Shown piece by piece: positions 46,381 through 54,806 of a stretch of DNA of 55,621 bases (its first letter is position 1; each line of letters starts with the position of its first letter). This stretch comes from Gammaproteobacteria bacterium (GTDB lineage: Bacteria; Pseudomonadota; Gammaproteobacteria; Pseudomonadales; Halieaceae). Both the position numbers and the translations under genes were made by a program. The notes under the pieces were generated by a model. It did no database searches. It was not told the DNA's origin and saw only the letters and a list, made by a program, of their open reading frames with translations. Location of the stretch: contig JAUIEP010000014.1 of assembly GCA_030428835.1 (NCBI GenBank), forward strand, positions 1-55,621. Reading direction: 5' to 3'.

Positions 46381-47445
46381 CTACCCCGCCGCCAGTGCAC
46401 CGCCGGTGGCGGCATCGAAGTACAGGAAATCCCGCGGGTTGATGTAGCAGGCGAACGCCGCACCCGGGTCGAGTTTTCGCACGCCGTGTACCAGCGCCAC
46501 CCAGCGCTCGCCCGCGAAGTTGAAGTGGATGAAGCTCTCCGAACCGGTGATCTCGTTGACGACGACCTTGGCGCGGATCTCGATGTCCTGCGCGTGCTGT
46601 CGTTCGAGCCGCACGTGGTGTGGCCGCACGCCCACCGTGTACGCGCCCTCGGGCAGTCGGGCGGCGGCCGTTGATCCTCCCTCTCCCTCAGCAAGGGTGA
46701 GTGTCGGGCCCTGCATCCGCGCGGCGACACGGTTCAGCGGCGGGTCGGAGAAGGCTCCCGCGGCAGTCAGGTTGACCGGCGCGCGATAGACCTCGCGCGC
46801 CGGCCCGTCCTGCGCGACGCGCCCCTCGTGCAGTACCGCGACGTGGCCGTCCAGTATCAGCGCCTCCAGCGGTTCCGTGGTGGCGTACACGAGCACGGCG
46901 CCGTGGGAGTGGAACAGTTCGGGCAGTTCCACGCGCAGTTCCTCGCGCAGCTTGTAGTCGAGGTTGGCGAGCGGTTCGTCCAGTAACACGAGTTCGGCGC
47001 GCTTGGCGAGCGCGCGGGCGAGGGCGACGCGCTGCTGCTGCCCGCCGGACAGTTCCGCGGGCAGCTTGTCGAGCTGGTTGTCGATACGCAGCAGCGTCGC
47101 GGCCTCGCGCACCCGCTCCTCGATCTCGCCGCGGCCGGCCCCCGCCACCTTCAGCGGCGAGGCGATGTTGTCGTACACGGAGAGGGAGGGGTAGTTGATG
47201 AACTGTTGATAGACCATGGCCACGTTGCGCTTCTGCACGGGCACACCCAGTACGGAGCGCCCGTTGAACCGCAGGTCGCCGCTGTCGGGGCGATCGAGAC
47301 CCGCCATGATCCGCATGAGGGACGTCTTGCCCGACAACGTGGGTCCGAGGAGGATATTGGTAACGCCCGCCGCGAGCCGCAGGTTGACGCCCTGCGCAAT
47401 GACCTCGCCTGAGACGCGGCGGGAGATGTCGGTGAGTTCCAGCAC
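46381..47445 (-). CDS. glpS: ABC transporter ATPase lacking the H-loop His (GlpS-like)
   Basis: 354 residues and the first gene of the operon. Walker A GPTLSGKT (34-41), signature LSGGQQQR (132-139), Walker B VLLDEP with E157, and a TOBE-like C-terminal domain (GVRPHHVRLE). The switch histidine after Walker B is T190 (VYATTEP instead of VTHD). It starts with GTG 47445. It would pair with GlpT so that only one of the two ATP sites is complete. Confidence 0.88.
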   Translation of the reverse strand: MLELTDISRRVSGEVIAQGVNLRLAAGVTNILLGPTLSGKTSLMRIMAGLDRPDSGDLRFNGRSVLGVPVQKRNVAMVYQQFINYPSLSVYDNIASPLKVAGAGRGEIEERVREAATLLRIDNQLDKLPAELSGGQQQRVALARALAKRAELVLLDEPLANLDYKLREELRVELPELFHSHGAVLVYATTEPLEALILDGHVAVLHEGRVAQDGPAREVYRAPVNLTAAGAFSDPPLNRVAARMQGPTLTLAEGEGGSTAAARLPEGAYTVGVRPHHVRLERQHAQDIEIRAKVVVNEITGSESFIHFNFAGERWVALVHGVRKLDPGAAFACYINPRDFLYFDAATGGALAAG

Positions 47446-47465
47446 GCGGTTACCGCTCCGGTACG

Positions 47466-47488
47466 CCGGCCGGGGTGTGTCCGGCCGG
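47466..47488. promoter_or_regulatory. GC-rich hairpin in the glp operon leader
   Basis: Two copies of the self-palindrome CCGGCCGG (47466-47473 and 47481-47488) with a 7-base loop, in the untranslated leader between the predicted promoter and GlpS. It may act as a regulatory structure or mRNA shield. Confidence 0.3.
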
Positions 47489-47512
47489 TCCTGTTCTTGT
47501 TGTCATGCCCTG

Positions 47513-47540
47513 ATTATCTTCGCTCGCGGCGGTAATGCAA
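47513..47540 (-). promoter_or_regulatory. Predicted sigma-70 promoter of the glp operon
   Basis: On the minus strand TTGCAT (47540-47535), 16 bases, GATAAT (47518-47513). The -10 is five of six; the -35 is weak. It lies about 68 bases upstream of the GlpS start. Confidence 0.4.
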
Positions 47541-47641
47541 CGCGCGGCGCCAGCCCGATTGGGTGCTTGCGTGGACGCGACTGTCCGCAGTCAATAGACT
47601 GGCGGCCACGACAACGCCGTCAGCCAGTCAGGGAGCACCGC

Positions 47642-48646
47642 TTGCGCAGGTATGAACCGGGCCGTCCGCCCCTCGGAATTCTCGCCGAACCCGTGGGTCC
47701 GGTTGCGCGCGAAGGCTACGACCTGCGTACACCCATGGGCGGCCGCGCGGGCTGGTTCGCGCGGCGTTTCGGTTTCAAGCATTTCCAGTATATGGGCGCG
47801 GTGAGCGACAAACTGTTTGTCGGGTGCGCGATCGCCGACGCGGGCCTGCTCGTGAACTCCTTTGCCTACGCGTTCGATCCGCGTTCGCGACAGCTGTGCA
47901 AGCGCGGCTGGGAGCGACCGCTGGGACGCGGGTTTGCCTACAACCCGGACCCGGACGACGGCGTGAGTCGCTTCACAGGCGCGCGCGGCAGCGTCACCAT
48001 GACGGCAGTGCAGGGGCGCCATGAGAAGCGCCTGCAGGTCGAACTCGACGACCTGGAAATCGATATGGCGTTCGTCGACGCGCCGCCGTTCGAGACCCTG
48101 CGTATCTGCACGCAAACGGGCGCGACCGGCTGGACCTACGCGCAGAAGGTCGCGGGGGTGCCGGCGACCGGCACCGTGCGCTGCGCCCTCGGCGAGTTCA
48201 ACCTGGAAGAGATCAACGCCTATGCCCACCACGACTTCACGGCCGGCTACCTGCGGGCACAGACCAACTGGTACTGGGCCTGCCTGTCGGGGCGTGCCGC
48301 GAGCGGCGAGGTCATCGGCTGCAACCTGTCCAGCGGCGTCAACGAGTCCGGCGTGACCGAGAACTGCCTGTGGTGCGACGGCAGGCTGTTCAAGGTGGAT
48401 TCGGTGCTGCTGGAGTGCGACGAGGACGACCTCGAACGACCGTGGGAGATCTCCTCGCACGACGGCGCGGTGGCGCTGGTGTTCACGCCGCTGGGTGCGT
48501 ACCGCGCGCGGCGCAACCTGTGGCTGGCCGGGAACAACTTCCAGCAGTTGTTCGGGCGCTTCGACGGGGTGATCCGGTGTGGCGAGCGCGAGATCGTGGT
48601 GCGGGATATGGGCGGTTTTGCGGAGCGGCAGTACCTGAAGTGGTGA
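47642..48646 (+). CDS. DUF2804 domain protein
   Basis: 334 residues. Conserved wording of DUF2804 is visible: FKHFQYMGAVSDKLFVGCAI, TNWYWACLSGRAASGEVIGC, NLSSGVNESGVTENCLWCDG and a final LFGRFDGVI. Probably a lipocalin-like beta-barrel, possibly lipid-binding; no catalytic motif is known. TTG 47642 is the likely start: GGGAG ends 6 bases before it, and the frame upstream runs through the glp leader and GlpS gene with no family character. It is divergent from the glp operon. Function unknown. Confidence 0.8.
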   Translation: MRRYEPGRPPLGILAEPVGPVAREGYDLRTPMGGRAGWFARRFGFKHFQYMGAVSDKLFVGCAIADAGLLVNSFAYAFDPRSRQLCKRGWERPLGRGFAYNPDPDDGVSRFTGARGSVTMTAVQGRHEKRLQVELDDLEIDMAFVDAPPFETLRICTQTGATGWTYAQKVAGVPATGTVRCALGEFNLEEINAYAHHDFTAGYLRAQTNWYWACLSGRAASGEVIGCNLSSGVNESGVTENCLWCDGRLFKVDSVLLECDEDDLERPWEISSHDGAVALVFTPLGAYRARRNLWLAGNNFQQLFGRFDGVIRCGEREIVVRDMGGFAERQYLKW

Positions 48647-48660
48647 ACGCGCCCTGTACT

Positions 48661-48686
48661 GTCGTCCCCGCTTTCGCGGGGACGAC
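48661..48686. terminator. Bidirectional hairpin, REP-like
   Basis: Perfect 11-base stem GTCGTCCCCGC (48661-48671) and GCGGGGACGAC (48676-48686) with a TTTC loop, between convergent DUF2804 and sulfatase genes. The CCCCGC-TTTCG-CGGGG core is of the type that recurs as an intergenic repeat in many proteobacteria; this is the only copy in the window. Confidence 0.6.
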
Positions 48687-48710
48687 GGTGAGCGGCGAGC
48701 GCTGCGGGCC

Positions 48711-50387
48711 TCAATTCGACCAGTAGATATACTCATCACCCGGCGCATCCGGCTGCGACAGGTCCTTGTCGATATTGATCGGGATCGACATCCTGCTGGG
48801 CCACGCCGAGGGCGCCTGCTCCGCGTTGTGTGCCGCCAGCGCCGCCTGCAGTTCCGCCAGCTTGTCGGGGCGTTCCGCCGACAGGTCCCGCCGCTCCGTC
48901 GGGTCCGCCGACAGGTCGAACAGCCACGTGCGGCCCGGCGGGTCGCTCACGTTGAGCTTCCAGCCGTCCACCAGCGCGGACTGTGACGCGCCGCTGCGCC
49001 AGAACAGCCGCCGGTGCGGTACGCCCTGCGCCGCGCCGGTGACATACGGCAGGAGGTCCACGCCGTCCACCCTGCGGTCGGTCGGCAGGCTGGCGCCGCC
49101 CGCCGCGGCGGCCGTGGCGTACATGTCGAAGTGGTGCACGGGCGCGTCCACCACGGTGCCGGCCGGGATGCGCGCCGGCCAGCGGGCGAAGTAGGGCACG
49201 TGTATGCCCCCTTCAAACAGCGAGATCTTCCAGCCGCGGAACGGCTTGTTCACGTCGGGCAGGCCGATGTACCCGGCGCCGCCGTTGTCCGAGGTGAACA
49301 GCACCAGCGTATTGTCGTCCAGACCGTTGTCCTTGAGTGCCTGCAGCACCTGGCCGACGCCCCGGTCGAGACTGCGGATCATCCCGGCGTAGACGCGCTC
49401 ACGGTGTAGCTCGATGTGCGCCAGCGCGTCGTAGTCCTCCCTGCTGGCCTGCAGCGGGGTGTGCGGCGCCCAGTGGGCGAGGTAGAGGAAGAAGGGCCGG
49501 TCCCGGTTAGCCTCGATCACCTTGACCGCTTCCTGCGTGTAGTAGTCCGTGAGGTAGCCGCGCGGCTCGAAGCGGTCGAGCTCGGGCGCATCGGTTGTGC
49601 TGAACGACGCGGCGTAGCGCATGGCCGCCCAGAGGAAGCGATCGATGGGGTCGAAGTCCTGCTTCGCGTTCACCACGTCGGGGTCGTCCGGGGGCAGGTA
49701 CAGGCCGCTGGCCATGAGCAGGCTCTCGGCGAAGCCCTGGTCGACCGGCGCCATGCCGTTGGTGAGGCCCACGTGCCACTTGCCGATGTGCACGGTGTGA
49801 TAGCCGCGGTCGCGCAGCAACTCGGCGATGGTGATCTCGCTGGTCGGCATACCCATGTCCTCGTAGGGCACAGCTGCCGCGTCGGGATAACTGATCGAGT
49901 CGCGCAGCCGGCCCTCGTCGCGCGGCGCCAGGGCGGCGAGCTGCATCATGCCGGGCGGTGTCGGTGTGAACTCGAAGCCGAAACGCGTGCCGTAGCGGCC
50001 GGACAACAGCGCGGCGCGGGAGGGCGCGCAGGTGCCGTTGGCGGCGTAGCCGTTGGTGAACATGACGCCCTCGTGGGCGATGGCATCGATGTTCGGGGTG
50101 GGCACGGTACCGCCGGCCACGCCGCCCCCGGCGACGGTCAGGTCGTTCCAGCCCAGGTCGTCGGCGAGGATCAGCACGATGTTCGGCGGCCGCTGCGAGG
50201 GTGCGCGACCCTGTGGGTCCGCGCCCGTCGCCCAGTCGATCTCCCGGTGCGCTGCCACCGGCATGCGCATCTGCATCATGAGGCCGACGCCCTTCAGCGC
50301 TATGGTCTCGCGGTTGCCGTAGGCAACGGCCAGTAACAGAACCAGCGCAAGGGCCGCGCCGAACAACCGCTTCGCACCTGTACCCAT
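48711..50387 (-). CDS. Arylsulfatase (sulfatase family, formylglycine type)
   Basis: 558 residues from ATG 50387, chosen for GGAGAG 7 bases upstream and a start that opens on the signal/anchor helix (LFGAALALVLLLAVAYG). Metal-binding ILADDLGWND near 73-82; sulfatase signature CAPSR with C120, the residue converted to formylglycine, followed by GRYGTR; HIGKWHVG and FTSDNGG are the usual downstream motifs. It would cleave sulfate esters in the periplasm. No sulfatase-maturing enzyme is in the window. An in-frame start 20 codons upstream is less likely. Confidence 0.92.
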   Translation of the reverse strand: MGTGAKRLFGAALALVLLLAVAYGNRETIALKGVGLMMQMRMPVAAHREIDWATGADPQGRAPSQRPPNIVLILADDLGWNDLTVAGGGVAGGTVPTPNIDAIAHEGVMFTNGYAANGTCAPSRAALLSGRYGTRFGFEFTPTPPGMMQLAALAPRDEGRLRDSISYPDAAAVPYEDMGMPTSEITIAELLRDRGYHTVHIGKWHVGLTNGMAPVDQGFAESLLMASGLYLPPDDPDVVNAKQDFDPIDRFLWAAMRYAASFSTTDAPELDRFEPRGYLTDYYTQEAVKVIEANRDRPFFLYLAHWAPHTPLQASREDYDALAHIELHRERVYAGMIRSLDRGVGQVLQALKDNGLDDNTLVLFTSDNGGAGYIGLPDVNKPFRGWKISLFEGGIHVPYFARWPARIPAGTVVDAPVHHFDMYATAAAAGGASLPTDRRVDGVDLLPYVTGAAQGVPHRRLFWRSGASQSALVDGWKLNVSDPPGRTWLFDLSADPTERRDLSAERPDKLAELQAALAAHNAEQAPSAWPSRMSIPINIDKDLSQPDAPGDEYIYWSN

Positions 50388-50702
50388 GTGCTCTCTCCCG
50401 GGGCGGGCGCCCGCTTTTGGTGCCGGTGGGCCGGCAAGTTTTGGCACATATTATGCCGCTATATTACGATCCACAAGCGGCGCGCCGGACGCGACCCGTG
50501 AGGTGCGATTGCGCGCGGTATGAAGGACGGTGGGTAAGCGCAGCCGATGCGCCGCGACATCGCAAGATTCCTTGATCTGGATTCACGGCGCGTGGCCGGA
50601 ATTGGGCCATACTGCGTATTGCAGCGCTCCCTGCTTCCGTAACATTGTAGGGGGCAGGATAACGCGTAACGGATCAGCACAGAGGGAGGTCAGCAGCGGG
50701 AT
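50388..50702. other. Divergent intergenic region before the GAPDH pair
   Basis: About 315 bases between the sulfatase (minus) and the GAPDH-like pair (plus). AGGGAGG lies about 8 bases before the GAPDH-like ATG (50703). No clear promoter or gene was recognised; short frames here lack coding character. Confidence 0.4.
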
Positions 50703-51716
50703 ATGGGTAGCATCAGGCTCGGCATCATGGGCTTCGGCCAGACGGGCAGGCAGCTCTACGAGCTCGCCGGTCGCAGCGACGACATCGAGGTCGTCGCCAT
50801 CGCGGATATCGGCAAGCCCGACATCCTGCACTATCTGCTGTGCTCGGAGGTTGCCGACCCCGGCGCCTACCGGCTCGAGGGTAATTTCCTGGCGGGCCCC
50901 GGCGGCAGGGCGCGACTCATGAGCATCGACACGCCCGCGGAGATGCCCTGGGATATCTTCGGCGTGGATGCCGTGATCGATTCCACGGGCAAGTTCCGCG
51001 ACCGCGGCTTCATGGAGGACCACCTGGGCAACGGCGCCCCGCGCGTTTTCCTGCGCACGCTGCCGACCGACCACATCGACCGCATCGTGATTCCCGGCAT
51101 CAACGAGGCCAGCGCCACCGCCGCAGACCGCATGGTATCCGCGGGTTCGGCCACCACCGGCGCCCTGTGCCAGTTGCTCAATGCGCTGTCGAGGCGCTTC
51201 GGTATCGAGTGCGGCAGCATGACCACGGTGCACGCCTTCACCTCCGACCAGGCGTTGCAGGACTACGCGGGCAGCGACTACCGCCGCAGCCGCTCCGCCG
51301 CGAAGAACATCATTCCCAACACCCACGAGGCGGCCCACTGGCTCGGTCGCGTGCTGCCGGACTTCGCGGGCCGGGTGCTCACCTCCGCGCTGAATGTGCC
51401 GGTGCTGGACGGCTGTCTCCTGGACACGACCCTCGTGATGTCCGATGTCACGGTCACCGCGGAGGACGTCAACGCCGCGATGCGCGAGGCCGCGCAGGCG
51501 GCGCCCGGGATCATCGACGTCGCCGAGGACCCGATTGTGTCCTCCGACGTGATCGGCAACAGTCACTCCCTGCTGTTCGACGCCAGGGGCACGATCAAGG
51601 CGGGCGAGCGCACCATCAAGACGCTGGGCTGGTATGAGAACCTGGGGCACGCGGCGCGCCTGCTGGACGTGGTGCGGCTCTACCAGGGACTGGATCAAGG
51701 GGGGGCGGCATCATGA
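50703..51716 (+). CDS. GAPDH-like protein with catalytic Cys replaced by Ala
   Basis: 337 residues, full length for glyceraldehyde-3-phosphate dehydrogenase. NAD-binding GFGQTGR (10-16; canonical GFGRIGR) and the catalytic-domain H177 (TTVHAFTSDQ) are kept, but the nucleophile motif SCTTNC reads SATTGA: A150 stands exactly where the neighbour has C150. The C-terminal WYEN replaces the canonical WYDNE. It cannot carry out the normal thiohemiacetal chemistry. It overlaps the following true GAPDH gene by 4 bases (ATGA), implying translational coupling and perhaps a mixed tetramer or regulatory role. Confidence 0.88.
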   Translation: MGSIRLGIMGFGQTGRQLYELAGRSDDIEVVAIADIGKPDILHYLLCSEVADPGAYRLEGNFLAGPGGRARLMSIDTPAEMPWDIFGVDAVIDSTGKFRDRGFMEDHLGNGAPRVFLRTLPTDHIDRIVIPGINEASATAADRMVSAGSATTGALCQLLNALSRRFGIECGSMTTVHAFTSDQALQDYAGSDYRRSRSAAKNIIPNTHEAAHWLGRVLPDFAGRVLTSALNVPVLDGCLLDTTLVMSDVTVTAEDVNAAMREAAQAAPGIIDVAEDPIVSSDVIGNSHSLLFDARGTIKAGERTIKTLGWYENLGHAARLLDVVRLYQGLDQGGAAS

Positions 51717-52711
51717 AAGTGGCAATCAACGGTTTCGGCCGCATCGGCCGCTCAGTCTTTCGCATCCTGGAGGGCGTGCCCGGCATCGACGTGGTCGCCA
51801 TCAACGACCTGTTCGACAACGAGGCGCTGCGCTACCTGCTGAGTTACGACACGGTGATGGGTCCCTTCCGCAAGAACCTCGCGCTGGTCGACGACTGCTT
51901 CGTGACGGACAAGGGCAGCACGCAGATGTTGTCCGAGCGCGACCCCGCGAAGCTGCCCTGGGGTGAGATGGGTATCGACGTCGTGGTGGAGTCCACGGGC
52001 GTCTTCCGCACGCGCGAGCAACTGGAGCAGCACCTCGCCGCCGGCGCGGGCCGCGTGGTGCTCACGGTGCCCGCCAAGGACGCGATCGACTACACCGTGG
52101 TGCTGGGTGTGAACGATGACGGACTTGACGACTCGCACCGCATCATCTCCAACGCGAGTTGCACCACCAACTGCCTGGCGCCCATGGCGAAGGTACTCAA
52201 CGACGCCTTCGGCATCGAGGAGGGCGTGATCAACACGGTGCACGCCTACACCAATGACCAGCGCCTGGCCGACGTGCCGCACTCCGACTGGCGCCGCAGC
52301 CGCGCGGCGGCGGAGAACATCATTCCCACGTCCACCGGTGCGGCCAAGGCCGTGGGCGAGGTATTGCCTGAGCTGAAGGGCAAGCTGCACGGCATCGCGG
52401 CGCGGGTGCCGGTGCCGGACGGCTCGGTGGTCGACCTGTTCGTCACGCTGGGCAGGAACGTGTCGGTCGACGAGGTGAAAGACGCCGTGTGGTCCGCGGC
52501 GCAGTCCGACGCGCTGCGCGGCATCCTGCAGTACGCCGAAACGCCTATCGTGTCATCCGACATCATCGGCAACGCGCACTCGTCGATCTTCGACTCGGGA
52601 TTCACCGCGGTGACCCGCGGGCGTCACCTGCGCGTGCTGAACTGGTACGACAACGAGTGGGGCTACTCGTCGCGGGTCTGCGACCTGCTCGGCCGCATCA
52701 ACAGCTGGTAG
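51713..52711 (+). CDS. gap: Glyceraldehyde-3-phosphate dehydrogenase, type I
   Basis: 332 residues with all hallmarks: NGFGRIGR (6-13), SNASCTTNCLAP with C150, H177 in NTVHAYTNDQ, WRRSRAAAENIIPT, and a WYDNEWGYS end. It oxidises glyceraldehyde-3-phosphate with phosphate and NAD(P). D32 region (AINDLFD) suggests NAD preference. It starts inside the stop of the upstream cysteine-less paralog. Confidence 0.95.
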   Translation: MKVAINGFGRIGRSVFRILEGVPGIDVVAINDLFDNEALRYLLSYDTVMGPFRKNLALVDDCFVTDKGSTQMLSERDPAKLPWGEMGIDVVVESTGVFRTREQLEQHLAAGAGRVVLTVPAKDAIDYTVVLGVNDDGLDDSHRIISNASCTTNCLAPMAKVLNDAFGIEEGVINTVHAYTNDQRLADVPHSDWRRSRAAAENIIPTSTGAAKAVGEVLPELKGKLHGIAARVPVPDGSVVDLFVTLGRNVSVDEVKDAVWSAAQSDALRGILQYAETPIVSSDIIGNAHSSIFDSGFTAVTRGRHLRVLNWYDNEWGYSSRVCDLLGRINSW

Positions 52712-52735
52712 GCGGACAGCGGCGGAACAACACGG

Positions 52736-53524
52736 TCAGGCGAGTTTCCGCACCAGCCAGGCATCCTGCCCGACCCAGAAGTGGTCGGGCTGCATGAGCA
52801 GCAGTTCGGCGTTGTCCAGCGCGTCGACGGCGCGGCGCACGAACGCTTCCGACGTGATCGTGGTGCCGTACCGGGCGCCGTCGAGGTGGTCTGACTCGCT
52901 CGACGCCGTGAAGAAGAATCCCTCCGCGTCCAGCGCAACGTCATTGCGTTGGGCGAAGCCGTCGCCGTGAGTGGTGAACACGAGGATGCCCCCGGTTTCC
53001 ACGGCGCCGAACAATGTGTCCAGCCAGTCCCGCCAGCTGTCGCGCGGCAGGTGGGAAAACAGTGACAGCACGAACACGACGGCAAAGCGGCGCGGGAACC
53101 TGACCGCGCGCGGGTCGTGGTGCGAGGCAAAACCCGGCAGGCCGAACTTGTCGTGAATGAACTCGATCGCCCCGGGCATCAGGTCGGAGACGTGGACGCG
53201 GTCGGCGCCCGGAAACTTCGCGAGGTGGCGCGACAGGCGCCCGTAGCCGCAGGCGAATTCCAGGAATGACTCGCAGTCGGCGAGCGGGCTGCCGACTTTT
53301 TCCAACAGGACCATCAGCTCGTAGGACGTGCGCCAGCCGTCCACGAGGTAGTCGCGCAGCGGGTTCAGGCTGTCCGGGTGGTCGTGGATGAAGCGGAAGA
53401 TTTCGTCGCCCGGGTGGATCTCGCAGTTGACGCCTATCCAACTGGCAAAGGTGCCGGGTCCGCCGGCCTGCTCCGCGGCGTTGTGGTGTTGCAGCAGGCG
53501 CGCGATGTCTGTACTACCCGGCAC
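52736..53524 (-). CDS. Class I SAM-dependent methyltransferase
   Basis: 262 residues. SAM-binding motif I is FLEFACGYGRLSRHLAKF, followed by the acidic end of strand 2 (HVSDLMPGAIEFI) and motif-IV-like FAVVFVLSLFSHLP. It starts with GTG 53524. It is convergent with the GAPDH operon (24-base gap). The methyl acceptor is unknown. Confidence 0.82.
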   Translation of the reverse strand: MPGSTDIARLLQHHNAAEQAGGPGTFASWIGVNCEIHPGDEIFRFIHDHPDSLNPLRDYLVDGWRTSYELMVLLEKVGSPLADCESFLEFACGYGRLSRHLAKFPGADRVHVSDLMPGAIEFIHDKFGLPGFASHHDPRAVRFPRRFAVVFVLSLFSHLPRDSWRDWLDTLFGAVETGGILVFTTHGDGFAQRNDVALDAEGFFFTASSESDHLDGARYGTTITSEAFVRRAVDALDNAELLLMQPDHFWVGQDAWLVRKLA

Positions 53525-53588
53525 TGGTGGTGTCTCCCCTGTTGTCGCGGGGGCAGTATACCAGTGCGCGGGTGTAGCCGGGCTTGTG

Positions 53589-54737
53589 TCAGCCTTCCAG
53601 GAAGCCGTCGCACTCGCCGGTGGAGAGCAGGCTTACGACCTCCAGCGCGACCAGGAGCATGGTGTTGACGTCGCCGTTGTCGAACGCGCCCTCGCCGGCA
53701 TCGACGATGGCGGCCATGGTCGCGGCGTGGGCCGAGATGGTGGCCTGTTGCCCGGGGGTGAAGCGCCCGATGTCCGGCAGGGCCTCCTGTATCAGCATGC
53801 TGAGGGACTGTGCATCGGCGAAGGTGGCCAGGGCGGGCGCCCCGTCGAAGGCGGGCACGACGTCGTCGTTGGCGAGCCTGTCGGTGAGTGCGGCCGCAAT
53901 GCGGATCTGCTGGTACAGCTTGTCGAAATCGACCACGCTGATGTCGTCGCCGGTGGTGTGGTAACAGGGGCCCGTCGAATCGGTGAAGAACACGGAGGGT
54001 ACGCCGGCGTCGATCAATATGGCGTGGTCGGAGCGACCCTGGCCGAAGATCTCGCTGAACTGCACGACCGCCAGCGGCTCGGTCGCGGTCGCCTGTTCCA
54101 CGAGGTCGCGCATCTGCTGGCCGCCGCTCTCGGCGCCCACCGCGATGCTGAAGTCGCGCAGGCTGGGCAGGAGGTTTGCGCCCTGGATGTCGAAGTTGAT
54201 GTAGGCCACCGTGGCGGCCAGCGGCACGAGCGGATTGGCGGTGTAGTAGCGCGATCCCAGCAGCCCGTCCTCCTCCCTGTCCCAGAACGCGAGAATGACG
54301 GAGCGCCTGGGGCGGTTGTCGGGAACCGACAGGTGCAGTGCGACGTCCAGTACCGCGGCCACACCCGTGGCGTTGTCGGTTGCGCCGTTACAGATGAAAT
54401 CGCCCGGAGCGGCGCTCGCGCAGCTGCCCAGGTGGTCGTAGTGCGCGCCGATCATCACGTACTCGTGCGCGAGATCGGTGCCGGGGATCAATCCCAGTAT
54501 GTTGGTGCCGAGCGTGAAGCCCTGCTTGAAGGCCGCGGCGCCGGTGGCGCCGCTGTCCAGCCCCACCGCCCCGGAGTTACTCATGAGGGCGATGAGGTAG
54601 TTCTGCGTGGCGGTGGAACCCGCGGTGTTGTTGTTGCGGCCGGAGAGTGAATCGCTGGCCAGCGTGTCGGTATGCAGCTGGGCGCAGGATGAAACGAGCA
54701 GCAGTGTCGCGAGCGCGAGCAGGAAACGGGTGTGCAT
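53589..54737 (-). CDS. M28-family zinc aminopeptidase, predicted lipoprotein
   Basis: 382 residues. The lipobox LVSSC near residue 18 follows a hydrophobic signal (RFLLALATLLL), so it should be membrane-anchored outside the cytoplasm. The two-zinc site is complete: HYDH in IGAHYDHLG, the bridging Asp in GATDNATGV, EE in WDREEDGLLGS, Asp in NFDIQG and the last His in CYHTTGDD. It would trim peptides in the periplasm or at the surface. It starts 65 bases after the methyltransferase gene region's other side; the dipeptidase gene upstream is on the same strand. Confidence 0.9.
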   Translation of the reverse strand: MHTRFLLALATLLLVSSCAQLHTDTLASDSLSGRNNNTAGSTATQNYLIALMSNSGAVGLDSGATGAAAFKQGFTLGTNILGLIPGTDLAHEYVMIGAHYDHLGSCASAAPGDFICNGATDNATGVAAVLDVALHLSVPDNRPRRSVILAFWDREEDGLLGSRYYTANPLVPLAATVAYINFDIQGANLLPSLRDFSIAVGAESGGQQMRDLVEQATATEPLAVVQFSEIFGQGRSDHAILIDAGVPSVFFTDSTGPCYHTTGDDISVVDFDKLYQQIRIAAALTDRLANDDVVPAFDGAPALATFADAQSLSMLIQEALPDIGRFTPGQQATISAHAATMAAIVDAGEGAFDNGDVNTMLLVALEVVSLLSTGECDGFLEG

Positions 54738-54806
54738 GGTGTGAACCTTGTTATGGACGTACTGCCAGTATAGTTGGCTTTTGCCCGTCTGCCCGGCCGG
54801 CGCGCG

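Noticed and set aside
47216-47641. Upstream extension of the DUF2804 frame
   Set aside because: It runs antisense through glpS and its leader; a TTG with a proper ribosome site at 47642 starts where family similarity begins.
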